Below, in pieces: positions 38,044-48,838 of a stretch of 64,000 nucleotides of DNA (its first letter is position 1; every line of letters starts with the position of its first letter). This DNA is from Sipunculus nudus (lineage: Eukaryota > Annelida > Sipuncula > Golfingiida > Sipunculidae), in NCBI GenBank assembly GCA_026874595.1, contig CM049316.1:43105695-43169694 (forward strand), in the 5' to 3' direction. The translations under genes were made by a program, and so were the position numbers. A model generated the notes under the pieces. That model was not told the origin of the DNA. It did no database searches and worked only from the letters and a program-made list of their open reading frames with translations.

Positions 38044-40158
38044 ATGTGTAAAACTCGGAAGTCCGAAGTCGAAAGCAAGGATTTTTTAAAATAAAGCAAT
38101 GATCGAAGCATAATTAAAATGCTACTACATCAATGGAATGTACCATTTTATTTTTATTGATAGAATAAGGTTTTTTCTATCATAATGCAAAAATCAAAGT
38201 TATCCATCCCAAGTTATAGACTATTTTTTTCTCGGAAATGCCCGGTTATGGTCCAGATGTGTAAAACTCGGAAGCCAGTAATGGCAAATGCACTGGTCAT
38301 CATATCGTCAGCAAACGTGTCAAGCATTTTCAATTATTTCAATATGACATATTTTTCATAAACTCAATCTGTTTTTTAACATTCATGATGCTGTTTTTTA
38401 TAATATATTATATTGATATTTTATTTCATTTTGTAAAACAAGATTATATTAACTCATCAATATTTTACGCTGTTACCGTATTTTATGTTGGGGGAAAAAG
38501 TTCAGTAAATGTTTAAAAATAAATTGTTACAGTGCAAATGTTATAGATATAAAAAATTCTGTTTAATTATAGAACCTGATACCAGCAACTATTAAGTACA
38601 GAGAGAAGGATGTCCGAAAGCGCACGGTACTATACTGTATCGAGAATTCCGACAATAGTCCGGTTAATTTTGTTTTCTGAGGATAAAAATATAAGGATAA
38701 AATAAAAATAGTGAGTATACACGGAATATTCAGATGCATGGATTTTTATAAAGATCAAAATATATTGAATTTTCATATTTGTTCAACGTATGGGAAATAT
38801 ATTACTGTTTTTATTTTGAATGACATCATAATTCATAACTATTTTTAATGCCGTATTAGGGTTTATTATACCATATTTATTATTCAGTGGTGCATCCATA
38901 GAGGGCGCAAGCCCATTCAGACGTAATATCTCTCATTTTATCGAGTTCTTTTCCAATAAATTCGTAATCAATTTTCATTTCATTTTCAGATTACTTTTTT
39001 ATTCCCCAGCAATTTCATTATTATATTTTTTACTTTCCAATTCATAAGTTGGTGATTTACTCCACTATGAGAGCATCCAAATATATACTAGTATATTGAA
39101 GAATCCCCCTCCCCCCCCCCCCCCCATCGCATTACCGTGCCAGTCATGCACGGTCTCCACACAGAGCTCAGCTCGGGGTGGGATCGACCGTGAAAAATCT
39201 CACGCCTCCTCGGCTGATACTCAGACTCACGCACTGTGAGCCTGGGCGCTCACAGATCACAAAAGTCGGTAAAATTCAAAGATTGTCATAAGACTTAAAC
39301 AAATCAATTATTTTACAATGAGTACTACCTTTAAATTGTTATAAATGTATAGACGGGCATTTCATCATTGACATTAACATGTTACGAATTAACTTTTGAA
39401 TATTTGGACTTTACATTTTATACCGTAATTTTATAGAAATATAAATATTAAAGCCCAACAACCTCAAGTTTGAATAAATTGTTCAAAAACATGTAGGAGA
39501 ATAGTTGCTGAAAACAGAAAATCCTCATAATCATTTGTTTAAGGTGCCTCAAAATGTCCTCTTTACATTGCATATTTTAAAAATTAATCCCTTCCCATAC
39601 ATTCCCCATGTAAATATAAATATCTTCAACAAAAACATAGCTCTAGATGGGGCGAAATATATAACGTGAAAATACACCCACACATATGTATATATATATA
39701 TATATTAAATTTACAAATAAAAAAAATAATAAGTTATAGGTTTTCAATTATGTATCATGTATATTGTATTATACACTCATTAAAAGTTGAATCATGCATA
39801 AACAATTTTAATATATGCATGCAACTATAATTATTATGTAACTGCATTTGGGCTGTGGCTCTTAACTGACCACAAGTTAACCAGTGCGTCTCTGTGACTT
39901 CCGAGTTATACACATTGGATCACATCCCAGCACTTCTGACTGACTTCCGAGATGGCTTCCGAGAACAAAATCATCCATAACTTTCAGATTAAAGAATGGA
40001 TCACTATTATTCTTCACAGAATGATAATGAAGATCTTATTCTATCGGGGAAAAACAAAACGGTATTGAAGCGTTAGCATTTTGTACATGCTTTAAACTGC
40101 TTTATTTATAAGACAATTCCTTGGTTTCCGGCTTCCGACTTCCAAGTTTACATACACG
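38044..40158. mobile_element. ~2.1 kb element with long (~240-bp) inverted arms
   Basis: The left arm (38,044-38,283) starts TGTGTAAAACTCGGAAGTCC and ends at a second TGTGTAAAACTCGGAAGCC (38,258). The right arm (39,893-40,158), reverse-complemented, starts TATGTAAACTTGGAAGTCGG, shares GATAGAATAAG-TCAT and AAGTTAT-GAT-TTTCTCGGAA in the middle, and ends with TGTGTATAACTCGGAAGTC. The arms are clearly homologous along their length though diverged. The interior has no transposase frame and contains a SINE fragment at about 39.1-39.27 kb. It is probably a non-autonomous DNA transposon or foldback-type element; no target duplication was confirmed. Confidence 0.65.
39125..39270 (-). mobile_element. 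tRNA-derived SINE fragment (13.7-kb family)
   Basis: On minus the sequence GAGTCTGAGTATCAGCCGAG, GCGTGAGATTTTTCACGGTC and GATCCCACCC aligns with CAAGTCTCAGCCGAGG, GGTGAGACTCTCACGGTC and ACCCCCACCC of the SINE at 13.68 kb. The tRNA-like A-box half is not recognisable. It is followed by a poly(C)/(G) tract at 39,105-39,125. Confidence 0.65.
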
Positions 40159-40892
40159 ACCGTGCCATGACACATTTAGTTTTGAATGAGAAGTACCGCT
40201 TCACGTGAATCGGTGTCACAGTGATGAAAGGAGGTAATAAATGTAATCATTTTTGTGTAACAACATTTCTTCTTCGATATTAAGCACAACTATTACGACT
40301 TTATAAGCCTGTGATGTCAAATAATACCAGACAGTAAATATATTTGATCCGACCCTTAGAATGGGCGTTCTGTTGTGACTGCCATCATGACTCCAGGCCT
40401 TATCAGTTGATTTCCGAAGGCCTGAGTGTCATGTTGTCATGGCTAGTAAAAGTGTTGATGAAGATAAATTTTGGTCGAATTCCAATCGTAAATAACCCCG
40501 GAATGAGTGTTTTATGGGCTTCTATGGCACATTATAACACTTGTACAGGTTTCATGTGGCCATACGGCCATCTCTTGAACTCATCCGTCGCGTCACAGGC
40601 GACAATGACGTCACGCTACGTGTCGTTCCCCTGAAAGATATCCGTAAACCAGCGAACATCATGGGAAGGGGAGGGTGGACGTGGTTGTTGTTCGTTATGT
40701 CTTTAGTAAAGTAGAGCAATACAACAATGTCCAGGGCGTTTTTTTTTCTTAAAATATTTAGTCAAAGGTTTCAAAGGAAAAACATTTGATTAAAATTCCA
40801 TATATCACTATCTTCCGCGAAGGGTTTACGTCACCATATCGGACGCTTTTTTAATTTTGATTTGTTTTAATTTATACACATTTAGACAATAT
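40159..40892. other. Intergenic DNA
   Basis: A 96-codon plus frame (40,344-40,634) has balanced composition but no domain, start context or neighbouring exon. I do not call it a gene. Confidence 0.35.
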
Positions 40893-40961
40893 ATAAATGG
40901 AATATGAATACACAGAGAGTGGCAGTGAACCAACTTTTCTGTGTATTCATATTCCATTTAT
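40893..40961. repeat. Perfect 24-bp inverted repeat with 21-base loop
   Basis: The left arm (40,893-40,916, starting ATAAATGGAATATGAATACA) and the right arm (40,938-40,961, ending TTCATATTCCATTTAT) are exact reverse complements. The loop holds GAGTGGCAGTGAACCAACTT. It lies 50 bases upstream of a (CT)n(TA)n microsatellite. Confidence 0.95.
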
Positions 40962-41005
40962 TTATACAGTGAATCAGCATGGCTTTTCATACATCTCTCT
41001 TTCTT

Positions 41006-41010
<5 letters not shown>

Positions 41011-41081
<71 letters not shown>
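41011..41081. repeat. (CT)n(TA)n compound microsatellite
   Basis: About 14 CT units run directly into about 21 TA units. The long reading frames across it are low-complexity artefacts. Confidence 0.95.
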
Positions 41082-41086
<5 letters not shown>

Positions 41087-41610
41087 TCTCATAATTAATA
41101 TGATCTTTCTTAAATTATTGTAATGAAACAATGAAGACGTCTTTCAAACTCTATAGCACGTTTGTCAATGTACGTGCCGCGAAACTAGTCAATTAAGCAT
41201 CGGGACCAATATAATTAGAATGACGTTGGTTAAAATGTTCGGCTGAGAGAATTCCATTTCTTTATCTATAAAAAAGTCTTCTTTATGATACTTGTCGGAG
41301 ATGTCCTAATAGGAGTATGAAACCAATTTTCTCGAGGTATTTCCAGTTTAAGTTATTTACTGTGCAAATTCATAAGATATAAAGATGTATACAATGTATG
41401 GTACACAGAAAAAAAAATAATATTTAAGAATATATAGGTCAAAGGAATATTGAATATTTTTTTTGCTTAACTGGTACGAAATAACAATTAACACTTATTG
41501 TTCTTGAAGTAATAACAGCAAATAATATTGTTATTATTAAACCATTAAAATTACTAAATTTGTTTACCATGAAATCAGATTATCTGTTTTTGTAAAATGC
41601 GATTCTCATA
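41082..41610. other. AT-rich intergenic DNA
   Basis: No feature supported. Confidence 0.4.
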
Positions 41611-41623
41611 TATATATATATAT

Positions 41624-41774
41624 TGTTATGGGGTGACATAAAAGCGGACCGAACTGTCTCTTTGGTAAAACTTGCTTTGCTAGCTAAGCGGTTGGTACGC
41701 CGGACTTGTCCTCCACCGTTATGGGTTCGAATCCCAGATCGGCCCAGTAATTTCCCCTGAACAATTTGTCCTTG

Positions 41775-41823
<49 letters not shown>

Positions 41824-41825
41824 TT
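41624..41825 (+). mobile_element. tRNA-like SINE with (TA)n tail
   Basis: TAGCTAAGCGGTTGGTACGC resembles an A box/D arm and ATGGGTTCGAATCCCAG a B box/T arm (TTCGAAT loop). However, the sequence after the T arm (ATCGGCC) does not pair with the expected 5' acceptor (TTGCTTTG), so this is not a functional tRNA gene. The tail CAGTAATTTCCCCTGAAC, AATTTGTCCTTGTAAC then (TA)n is shared with the fragment at 32.32 kb, which identifies a SINE family ending in TA repeats. A short TA tract also lies on its 5' side (41,611-41,623). Confidence 0.65.
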
Positions 41826-42300
41826 ATTTAATGTTGGAAATCTTAATATTTTCATTGAAATAAGAAATTTGCGACCTTGACGTAGAGGAATATTTCATTT
41901 CAAACATTTTACAACAATGATACGCGAACATTTGATTAAGGTAACAAATATCGGACCCTCATATATTTACTGAATTTTCGCTATGTGTATGATTATGGCA
42001 GAATTTGATAAATTAAGATCTGAAATTTATAGTATCAGATAAAAAATTCACATTATATATATTTCAGCAGATGATACTTGTTAGTTTGCCTGTAGGTGGG
42101 GATGATTGTCAAAATACATTTTTTTTTAACTTTGACTAAATCTTTTGCGGTATAAACCGACGACACATTTTAAACAGTAGGAGATTGAAAAAATTACATC
42201 ACCAGAAAGAATTTTAAAATAGAAAAAAAATCACTTGTTCTTAACTATGAATCATTGCACCCAATGTATATTTTCAAAGTGGAGCTTAAAAATTACAATA
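41826..42300. other. AT-rich intergenic DNA
   Basis: No feature supported. Confidence 0.4.
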
Positions 42301-42303
42301 AAT

Positions 42304-42522
42304 TTATTTCTTGAAACTGGAAAGTGTTTTTCTTCTGTAATGAAGTTTATTCCATAGGCCTGGTGCACCATAACTAGGATACACGTCTTCTGCGTGAATT
42401 AATCCAAAATGTATCTGACATATTTTGATGACTTGTATTTTGTACGAACGGCACGATAAACATAGAAAACGTGTGTAAAATGTTTGTACGATAGGTTCAC
42501 AAATTTCTAGTACATAATTCAA
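42304..42522 (-). pseudogene. Possible LINE C-terminal remnant
   Basis: The 72-codon minus frame contains YGAPGLWNKLHYRRKTLSSF followed by KK. That resembles the conserved C-terminus of CR1/Jockey-type RT proteins (a-P-x-L-W-N-x-L, then S-F-K-x). The rest of the frame is not recognisable. It lies next to, but on the opposite strand from, the LINE at 42.7 kb. Confidence 0.35.
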
Positions 42523-42734
42523 ATCTTGCCATTAAATTATGAATTATTGAAATAACAACACTTTAGTTGTTCTAGGTATTCCGGGTTTGGAATCGTAAAT
42601 AATGATATCACATGGGTTAGACTGACTTGGCAAGATCATTAGCTGAAAGCATCGAAAAATGACCCCTGAAGCAAACAGACCACACAGGTATACTAAATCG
42701 ACCATGTTTGACAGTTAAAAGCTTTCCTTGTAAC

Positions 42735-45700
42735 AAAAATATGAACCTTATACTTAATGAAACATGGTTGTGTTAAGATATAACCAATGATGAAATTAAC
42801 ATTCCTGGGTACCAAATCTTCAGGCGAGATCGAGATCGCCACGGAGGGGGGGGGGGGTCGCCTTGTATGTTGATGATACTTTGAATCCGGTTTTATGTGA
42901 TGAATTACAATCAGTCAATACTGAAGCTATCTTTGTAAAGGTAAAGTATGCTGAACGCAATATTATTGTTGCTTCAATATATAGACCACCATCTTCTGAT
43001 ACATGCTTATTAAGTAAAATCACTGATCTTATTGAGGAATCGCTAAAATACCATGTACCAGTAGTCATTCTTGGAGATTTTAATATCGATTTAAGTAAAA
43101 CAGGAACTTTGACAAGTATCTTTGACCAGTGGCTATGCAATTTCCAACTTAAGCAGTTAGTGAAGTCTCCAACCAGAGAAACGGTAACCTCATCAACAGT
43201 GATAGATTTAGTCTTCTCGAACATTCCCGAGAGACATATAACTACGGATGTGTTACCAATCTCTTTGAGTGACCACTATTTAGTTTACACAGTACTATCA
43301 TTTAAAAATATTAATAGAAATGTCATAACAATAAAATCTAGAAACTTTAGCAAATTTAATCTAGAGAACTACCGAAATGATATCGCCTCATCTGTTATAC
43401 TACAGAACGTATTCTATGAATCTAATATCGAAGTTGCATGGAACAGCTGGAAAACTGAGTTCCTAAATATTTGTAATAAACATGCGCCCATATGGTCTCG
43501 TAGGGTAAAAAATAGAGATAACCCTTGGATGACACCGCAAATCCGTAGCATGATAAAGCTCAGAGACAGATTACACAGATGCGCTGTAAAACACAAATCT
43601 CACATTCTCTTCTTTAAGTATAGAAGAATGAGAAACATGGTAACTACGCTTATAAGATCGACGAAAACTGCTTATTTCAGACATAACATCGATAATAACT
43701 ATAATAATATCAAAGGTATGTGGAGCGCTCTTAAAAAAGTATTACCTGGTTCCTCATCAGCTAAACCTGGAGATTGCGATATATCATGTGAAGAGTTTAA
43801 TGAGTATTTCAGTACCATAGGTGATATATTAGCGGTAAATTTTAAGGCATCCGAAACCCGCCCAGTTCGGTCGTTAAATATTACAGAGTCCCGTTTCAAA
43901 TTTTCTATATTACTATCGCAGGATATACAGAAAGATTTACTTGCACTTCCACCTAAACACACTCTGGATATAATCGATATGGACATCACATTACTCCAAA
44001 TGGCTTCGCAGCTCATTAGTCCTATGTTATGTTATCTATTTAATCTATCACTATATAACGCCACGTACCCGCTTGACTGGAAAACAGCTCGAATTACTCC
44101 AGTATATAAAGGAAAAGGCGATAAAGCAAATAAGAGTAATTACAGACCCATATCAATAATACCTCACGTTGCGAAACTATTTGAAAAAGCTGTACAAAGG
44201 CAACTAATCAGGTTTATCATAAATAGCAATAATATTTCAGAAAGTCAGCACGCATATCTGCCTGGAAAATCTACTGTTACGGCTCTTAGTAAATTTTCAA
44301 ATGACGTATATAAAACTATGGATCAGGGTAAAGTTACAGCTGCTTGTTTTTTCGACCTAACCAAAGGATTTGATACCATAAATCATAAAAGATTATTGGA
44401 AAAGTTGTTCGTTTTTGGTTTTGATAAGAATACAGTTGCCTGGTTTCAATCTTACCTCCATGATCGCCTACAGATCGTAAAATACAATAACAATCTATCC
44501 AATGCTGCTGTTGTTAATGTAGGTGTTCCTCAGGGTACGGTTCTCGGCCCAATTCTATTTTTGATATATATAAATGATCTTCCAAATGTGCTAAATACTG
44601 ATGGTATTGTAATGTACGCTGATGATGTCACTGTATATTGCCATGGTAAAAATGCTGTAGAAGCTGAGATTAAATTACAGCGAGTAGTAAATCAAGTGAC
44701 CACCTGGTACGACGAAAACCTGCTTACTCTGAATTATAATAAATCTAATGTTATGCTACTTGGAAATCTTCATAGAATAGCTGATCACAAAGTCAAGATA
44801 TCAATATTAGATACAACATTACTTTGTTCTAATCAGATTAATCTACTTGGCGTTATAATAGATGCTAATTTATCCTGGAAACCACATGTTCACTCTCTAT
44901 CCAAAAAACTATCTCAAAAGATAGGAGTTCTTTACCGAATATCAAGCTATCTGTCTATGCAATCTCTTACTAAGGTTTATGCAACTATAATTCAGCCTCA
45001 TATTGACTATGCCCTAAGCATTTGGGGTTGTTCATTATTGTCTACCAATGATACGGTACAGAAAATACAAAACAGAGCTGCCCGCATTATATCCAAAATC
45101 TATGACAGAAATGTTGATTCTATAACCATAGTAAATGAACTGGGTTGGTTGACTATACGTCAACGCTATATGTATTCTGTTGCAGTACTTATGTATAAAT
45201 GTGTTTGTTCAATAGCTCCTGGTTTACAAGAGAATAATTTTCACTTTGTCAATGAAGCTCACAATCATCAAACCCGAGCTGCTGTGAGCAATGGTTTAGT
45301 CGTTCCTAAACCTAGAACAAACTATCTGAAAAAATCTTTACTATATATGGGGCCAAAAATATGGAATAGTTTATCAAATGAATCTAAGTCAGCCATAACT
45401 TGTGCATCTTTTAAGAGACGACTCAAATTAGAAATTTTAGCAACTGTATGTTCTATATGACACATGTTATATTTGCATAAATTTGCGTTTTATACATGTA
45501 GCACTCATTCTTCTATCATTTCATAGATCATACAATAACTGTAAATTAATTTCATACGTATTGAACTGAATCTAACAATGATCAGGTCCATAAATGCTAG
45601 AGATTATTGTAATATTATTGGTTCGTATGCCTCGCATATTTGCACGTATATATATATACTGATCTAATGTGATATTTTAGTTTACTCTTTCTGTCTATAG

Positions 45701-45940
45701 ATGTATATATTGATATACTTTCTTAACTCTCTTAATATGCTTTTATGATTTGAGTCCATATGTTCATGTTTATATTTTTAGTCATGGTATTATTTTATGC
45801 ATTGTATTGATAGTTTAGTCATTGTATGTTTTATATGTACTGATACAGGGCACCAAGTAAGACCAGTTTAATTTAAACTGATTGGTTTTCCCTGTATAAA
45901 CATAATGTAAATAAATAAATAAAATAAATAAATAAATAAG
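42735..45940 (+). mobile_element. CR1/Jockey-like LINE, 5' truncated, ORF2 mostly intact
   Basis: The element starts inside the endonuclease (NLILNETWL, about 42,750), contains the long ORF2 frame, and ends with a 3' UTR whose end holds ACCAAGTAAGACCAG, the imperfect palindrome CAGTTTAA-T-TTAAACTG (45,864-45,880), TTTTCCCTGTATAAAC and a tail of AAAT repeats (45,909-45,940). A defined 3' hairpin with a short simple-repeat tail instead of poly(A) fits CR1/Jockey-type elements. It is unrelated in sequence to the FADD-type LINEs at 10-20 and 54 kb. Confidence 0.85.
42863..45460 (+). CDS. LINE ORF2: endonuclease-reverse transcriptase (partial)
   Basis: An 865-codon open frame, the longest in the window. 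Endonuclease motifs: SIYRPPSSDT, VILGDFNIDLS (residues about 68-78), TVIDLVFSNI and LSDHYLVY (about 136). RT motifs: TPVYKGKGDKANKSNYRPIS, FFDLTKGFDTINH with the first catalytic Asp (about 497), GVPQGTVLGPILFLIYINDL (554), MYADDVTVY with the catalytic pair (about 585) and LLGVIIDANLSWKPHV. The C-terminus reads MGPKIWNSL and SFKRRLK. The open frame starts at a TTG and not at a real ATG, because a 12-G run (42,846-42,857) breaks the frame. Upstream, ILNETWLC is followed by TAA, then IPGYQIFRRDRDRHG. The copy is thus missing its N-terminus and carries two lesions there, yet is otherwise undamaged, which suggests recent insertion. Confidence 0.9.
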   Translation: MYVDDTLNPVLCDELQSVNTEAIFVKVKYAERNIIVASIYRPPSSDTCLLSKITDLIEESLKYHVPVVILGDFNIDLSKTGTLTSIFDQWLCNFQLKQLVKSPTRETVTSSTVIDLVFSNIPERHITTDVLPISLSDHYLVYTVLSFKNINRNVITIKSRNFSKFNLENYRNDIASSVILQNVFYESNIEVAWNSWKTEFLNICNKHAPIWSRRVKNRDNPWMTPQIRSMIKLRDRLHRCAVKHKSHILFFKYRRMRNMVTTLIRSTKTAYFRHNIDNNYNNIKGMWSALKKVLPGSSSAKPGDCDISCEEFNEYFSTIGDILAVNFKASETRPVRSLNITESRFKFSILLSQDIQKDLLALPPKHTLDIIDMDITLLQMASQLISPMLCYLFNLSLYNATYPLDWKTARITPVYKGKGDKANKSNYRPISIIPHVAKLFEKAVQRQLIRFIINSNNISESQHAYLPGKSTVTALSKFSNDVYKTMDQGKVTAACFFDLTKGFDTINHKRLLEKLFVFGFDKNTVAWFQSYLHDRLQIVKYNNNLSNAAVVNVGVPQGTVLGPILFLIYINDLPNVLNTDGIVMYADDVTVYCHGKNAVEAEIKLQRVVNQVTTWYDENLLTLNYNKSNVMLLGNLHRIADHKVKISILDTTLLCSNQINLLGVIIDANLSWKPHVHSLSKKLSQKIGVLYRISSYLSMQSLTKVYATIIQPHIDYALSIWGCSLLSTNDTVQKIQNRAARIISKIYDRNVDSITIVNELGWLTIRQRYMYSVAVLMYKCVCSIAPGLQENNFHFVNEAHNHQTRAAVSNGLVVPKPRTNYLKKSLLYMGPKIWNSLSNESKSAITCASFKRRLKLEILATVCSI

Positions 45941-46880
45941 AACACTAAACGCCGGTTAGGTTGACCTTGCACAGAAGAGTTAAACACCCAATCACTGAGA
46001 AAACATATTAATATCTAATCATAGATAATGTCACACTTGTACGTATTATTACATGTGTTTCAAACAGTTTATAAAAATCAAATTGTATATAGCTTCCCTT
46101 TTTATTTATTGAGATATCTGCTTTAAATATCATCTTCTTAATGTTCATGCGCAAAAGTTTTAATAAACCATAAAAATGTATGAATGTGTTACCCATTTCA
46201 TAGCAGGAATTATATTTAGTGCCATCCATATATGTATTTGTTTCGACCAACATAGATATCTATTGACCGATAAATAGTATGGATATATAAATGCATAACA
46301 TAACCTTCCGTATTACTCATAATCAAAAGGTGAAATGGCTTACTTAGAATAATAATGAGCATTCACATGTGCAGTGAATAGTTCAACACACAAAATTGTA
46401 TATTGTTGGAAAAATCGCTAAATTCACAGATATTTCACCTTAATGAATGAATATAAAACACGGTAGTCGTTTGCCTGTTAATGGCTGTCGGGTATTGTAC
46501 TTTACCTGCTGATTATCTGACTAATATGAAGGAATCCTAGGTTTATACACTAAGGTTGTCATTTGACAATAAACAGTATATATAATTCCTCAAAAATCCG
46601 AAATGTTTGGGGGCATGATATTTTTTCTGATAACGGAGAATACGGATGTGTGCGTTTGACAATGTTTTAAAAAAATGATAGGGCATTCATGCTGATAAAG
46701 GTAATTTTAATTTTGAAAGATGTCATACTAGTTCAGGAAGTATATAACCTAAATAATTATAGGAATTCAAGCTTTTCTAAAGTTCTATTTGATATGTTAC
46801 CATAAATGTACCTCTGGCCGTACGATCGTGCACTGTAGTGTGTTCGTTGCCTTTCTTTCTTGTAAACTGCATATACAAAT
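45941..46880. other. AT-rich intergenic DNA
   Basis: No gene supported; an 81-codon minus frame at 46,008-46,253 has no signature. Confidence 0.4.
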
Positions 46881-48599
46881 TATAAATATAAAATATAAGT
46901 ACATGTATATACCATTAAAAACATATACCATTCCCACAAAATATAGTAATGTACATACCTTCATGACAATTATTTAAAAAATCTTCTTGTATTTGTTGTT
47001 CACAACCGCTCGGTCCTCTTCTGGAACTGAATTTGTCGGAGCAAGTATTTTTTTCTGAATTTGTTGTGCGACATAATCTTTAGACTCCAGTGCAGGGCCG
47101 CTTGTGCGATAAATATTTGTAATACAATAAATTTCTAGCTTTCGAACGTTTCTGATTGCTGTTTGTCAAGTAATTACACGAGGAGCAGTGTAATTGCTTT
47201 GAAAGAAAAAAGTACGTGCGGGTATTTGCTACTATCGACTCAGCTGTCTTGATATATCCATTCCATATTTTGCTATATGTTGTCTTTTTTTGATGAACAT
47301 TCATCAAACGGTTGACTTACTAAACCAAGTACCGCATATCATACTTCCATCTGTTCGGTTGCCCGGAATTAATGCACTAAGTTTCTCTCTCTAATTATCT
47401 CATTCTGTCACAAAAAACTACGGGTTTACTGAGCTGTTGCTTATGTATAACAGTTTCAAATTTACTACTGGTAAACAAGGCTGACATAATTTGGTCTTTC
47501 CAGTCTTTCAAAGCTAAAAGGGCTATCGATGATCAATAAGCTTGTCGAATTTAAGAAAGATCCATGCAATCATTACTGAGATATTTAATTTAATGTATGA
47601 AATTTACACATCAACAGCTGAAAATGTAAAAAATATTCTACTGTGTCTGCAGCAGTTTTGAAGAGATGAGATGACTGGGCTGATTTACTTCATTTGTTTT
47701 GTATGTAATAATGTTATATGTACAGTGGATGCAAAATGTTTTAGTTTCAGGTATAAGTACAAAAATTCTGATTTGCAGCCCAAACCAAAAACACAAGTCT
47801 AATTTTTTAAAGGACAAGCCGCCGTAGGACCTACCACCAGTTCACTCAGTACAGTAAGTTATGCATTACTGTCAACTAAATACCAACATAGAGCTCTTTT
47901 GATAACCATCAACATTTGCTGTGTGACATGTAAGACTAGAGGTTCGGGGTATAGCTGCACATACTGACAGATGTATATTTTTCATGATTATGAAAACTTG
48001 CTAATTATTGAACTTAATGAGTGAAAATTACCTTTACAACATATATTTTCAGAAAGACTAGATGCATTTTGATCTTTGTAATGTTCAGCAATATTATCAA
48101 GGACTTAACAACTGAATGATGCAGGAATTAACTGCCCAATAATAAAGAGTTTTACTAGTGGCTGCTAAGTCTGACAGTTCTTCTTGCTGGGTTACCTGAT
48201 GGTTGCTTAAGATCATTTAGTTATACCTTGTATTTGTTTTGGGAAATTAATGCCATTCTTTTAATCACAACGTTTTAAGAAGTAAAGGTTTGCATGAATT
48301 TCTCAACGAGCAAGCTCAGACGTCAAATTAATATGAACATATTATAAATTGTATATAGTATGAGTGATGTGTTAATATACAAGTAAACTCCCATCCTTTT
48401 GAAATTGAAAGATTATGAAAAAAGATATAAGACAAAAATGGAGTGAAACAACTAGTTTTACGTTTGATAACATATCAAAAATGTGTTAAAATCTGCCTGA
48501 GCTATGCACTTCATGCACAGGCCACACATACTGATCGTGTGCTGCCATTGGGCCCTTTATATACCCAGGGTTTCCCTGTAAGTGCTTTAAACACACCAA

Positions 48600-48838
48600 A
48601 AACGAGCCTCTTGCAAAATATAGGTTACAGTGACCTACATTGTAGTATGCAAGGAGATTTACCAAAGATCTATCTCAAGTTAAACATTTCTACATCAAAC
48701 ATTTACGATTTGTGGCTTTTTAACGGACGGAAGGACAGACGGATGGGTGGCAGACGGACAGACGGACGACGAAAAAATTGTGATTGCTATAGCACAGATG
48801 CTCTATGGTCAGCTGAGCTTATAAACCAATCAAAATGT
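48600..48838 (+). repeat. Solo copy of the terminal satellite unit
   Basis: ATATAGGTTACAGTGACCTA, GCAAGGAGATTTACC, TTACGATTTGTG, CGGACGGA repeats and GGTCAGCTGAGCTTATAAA follow the same order as the last unit of the 5.8-10.35 kb array (10,140-10,360). The 160-codon open frame running through it (48,443-48,925) is therefore not a gene. Confidence 0.65.

Noticed and set aside
40897-41123. 60-65-codon frames rich in SLSLS and YIYIY
   Set aside because: They are translations of the (CT)n(TA)n microsatellite.
41660-41745. tRNA gene (Leu/Ser-like A and B boxes)
   Set aside because: The B box and T arm are good, but the acceptor ends do not pair and the same tail is shared with another locus, so a SINE is the better reading.
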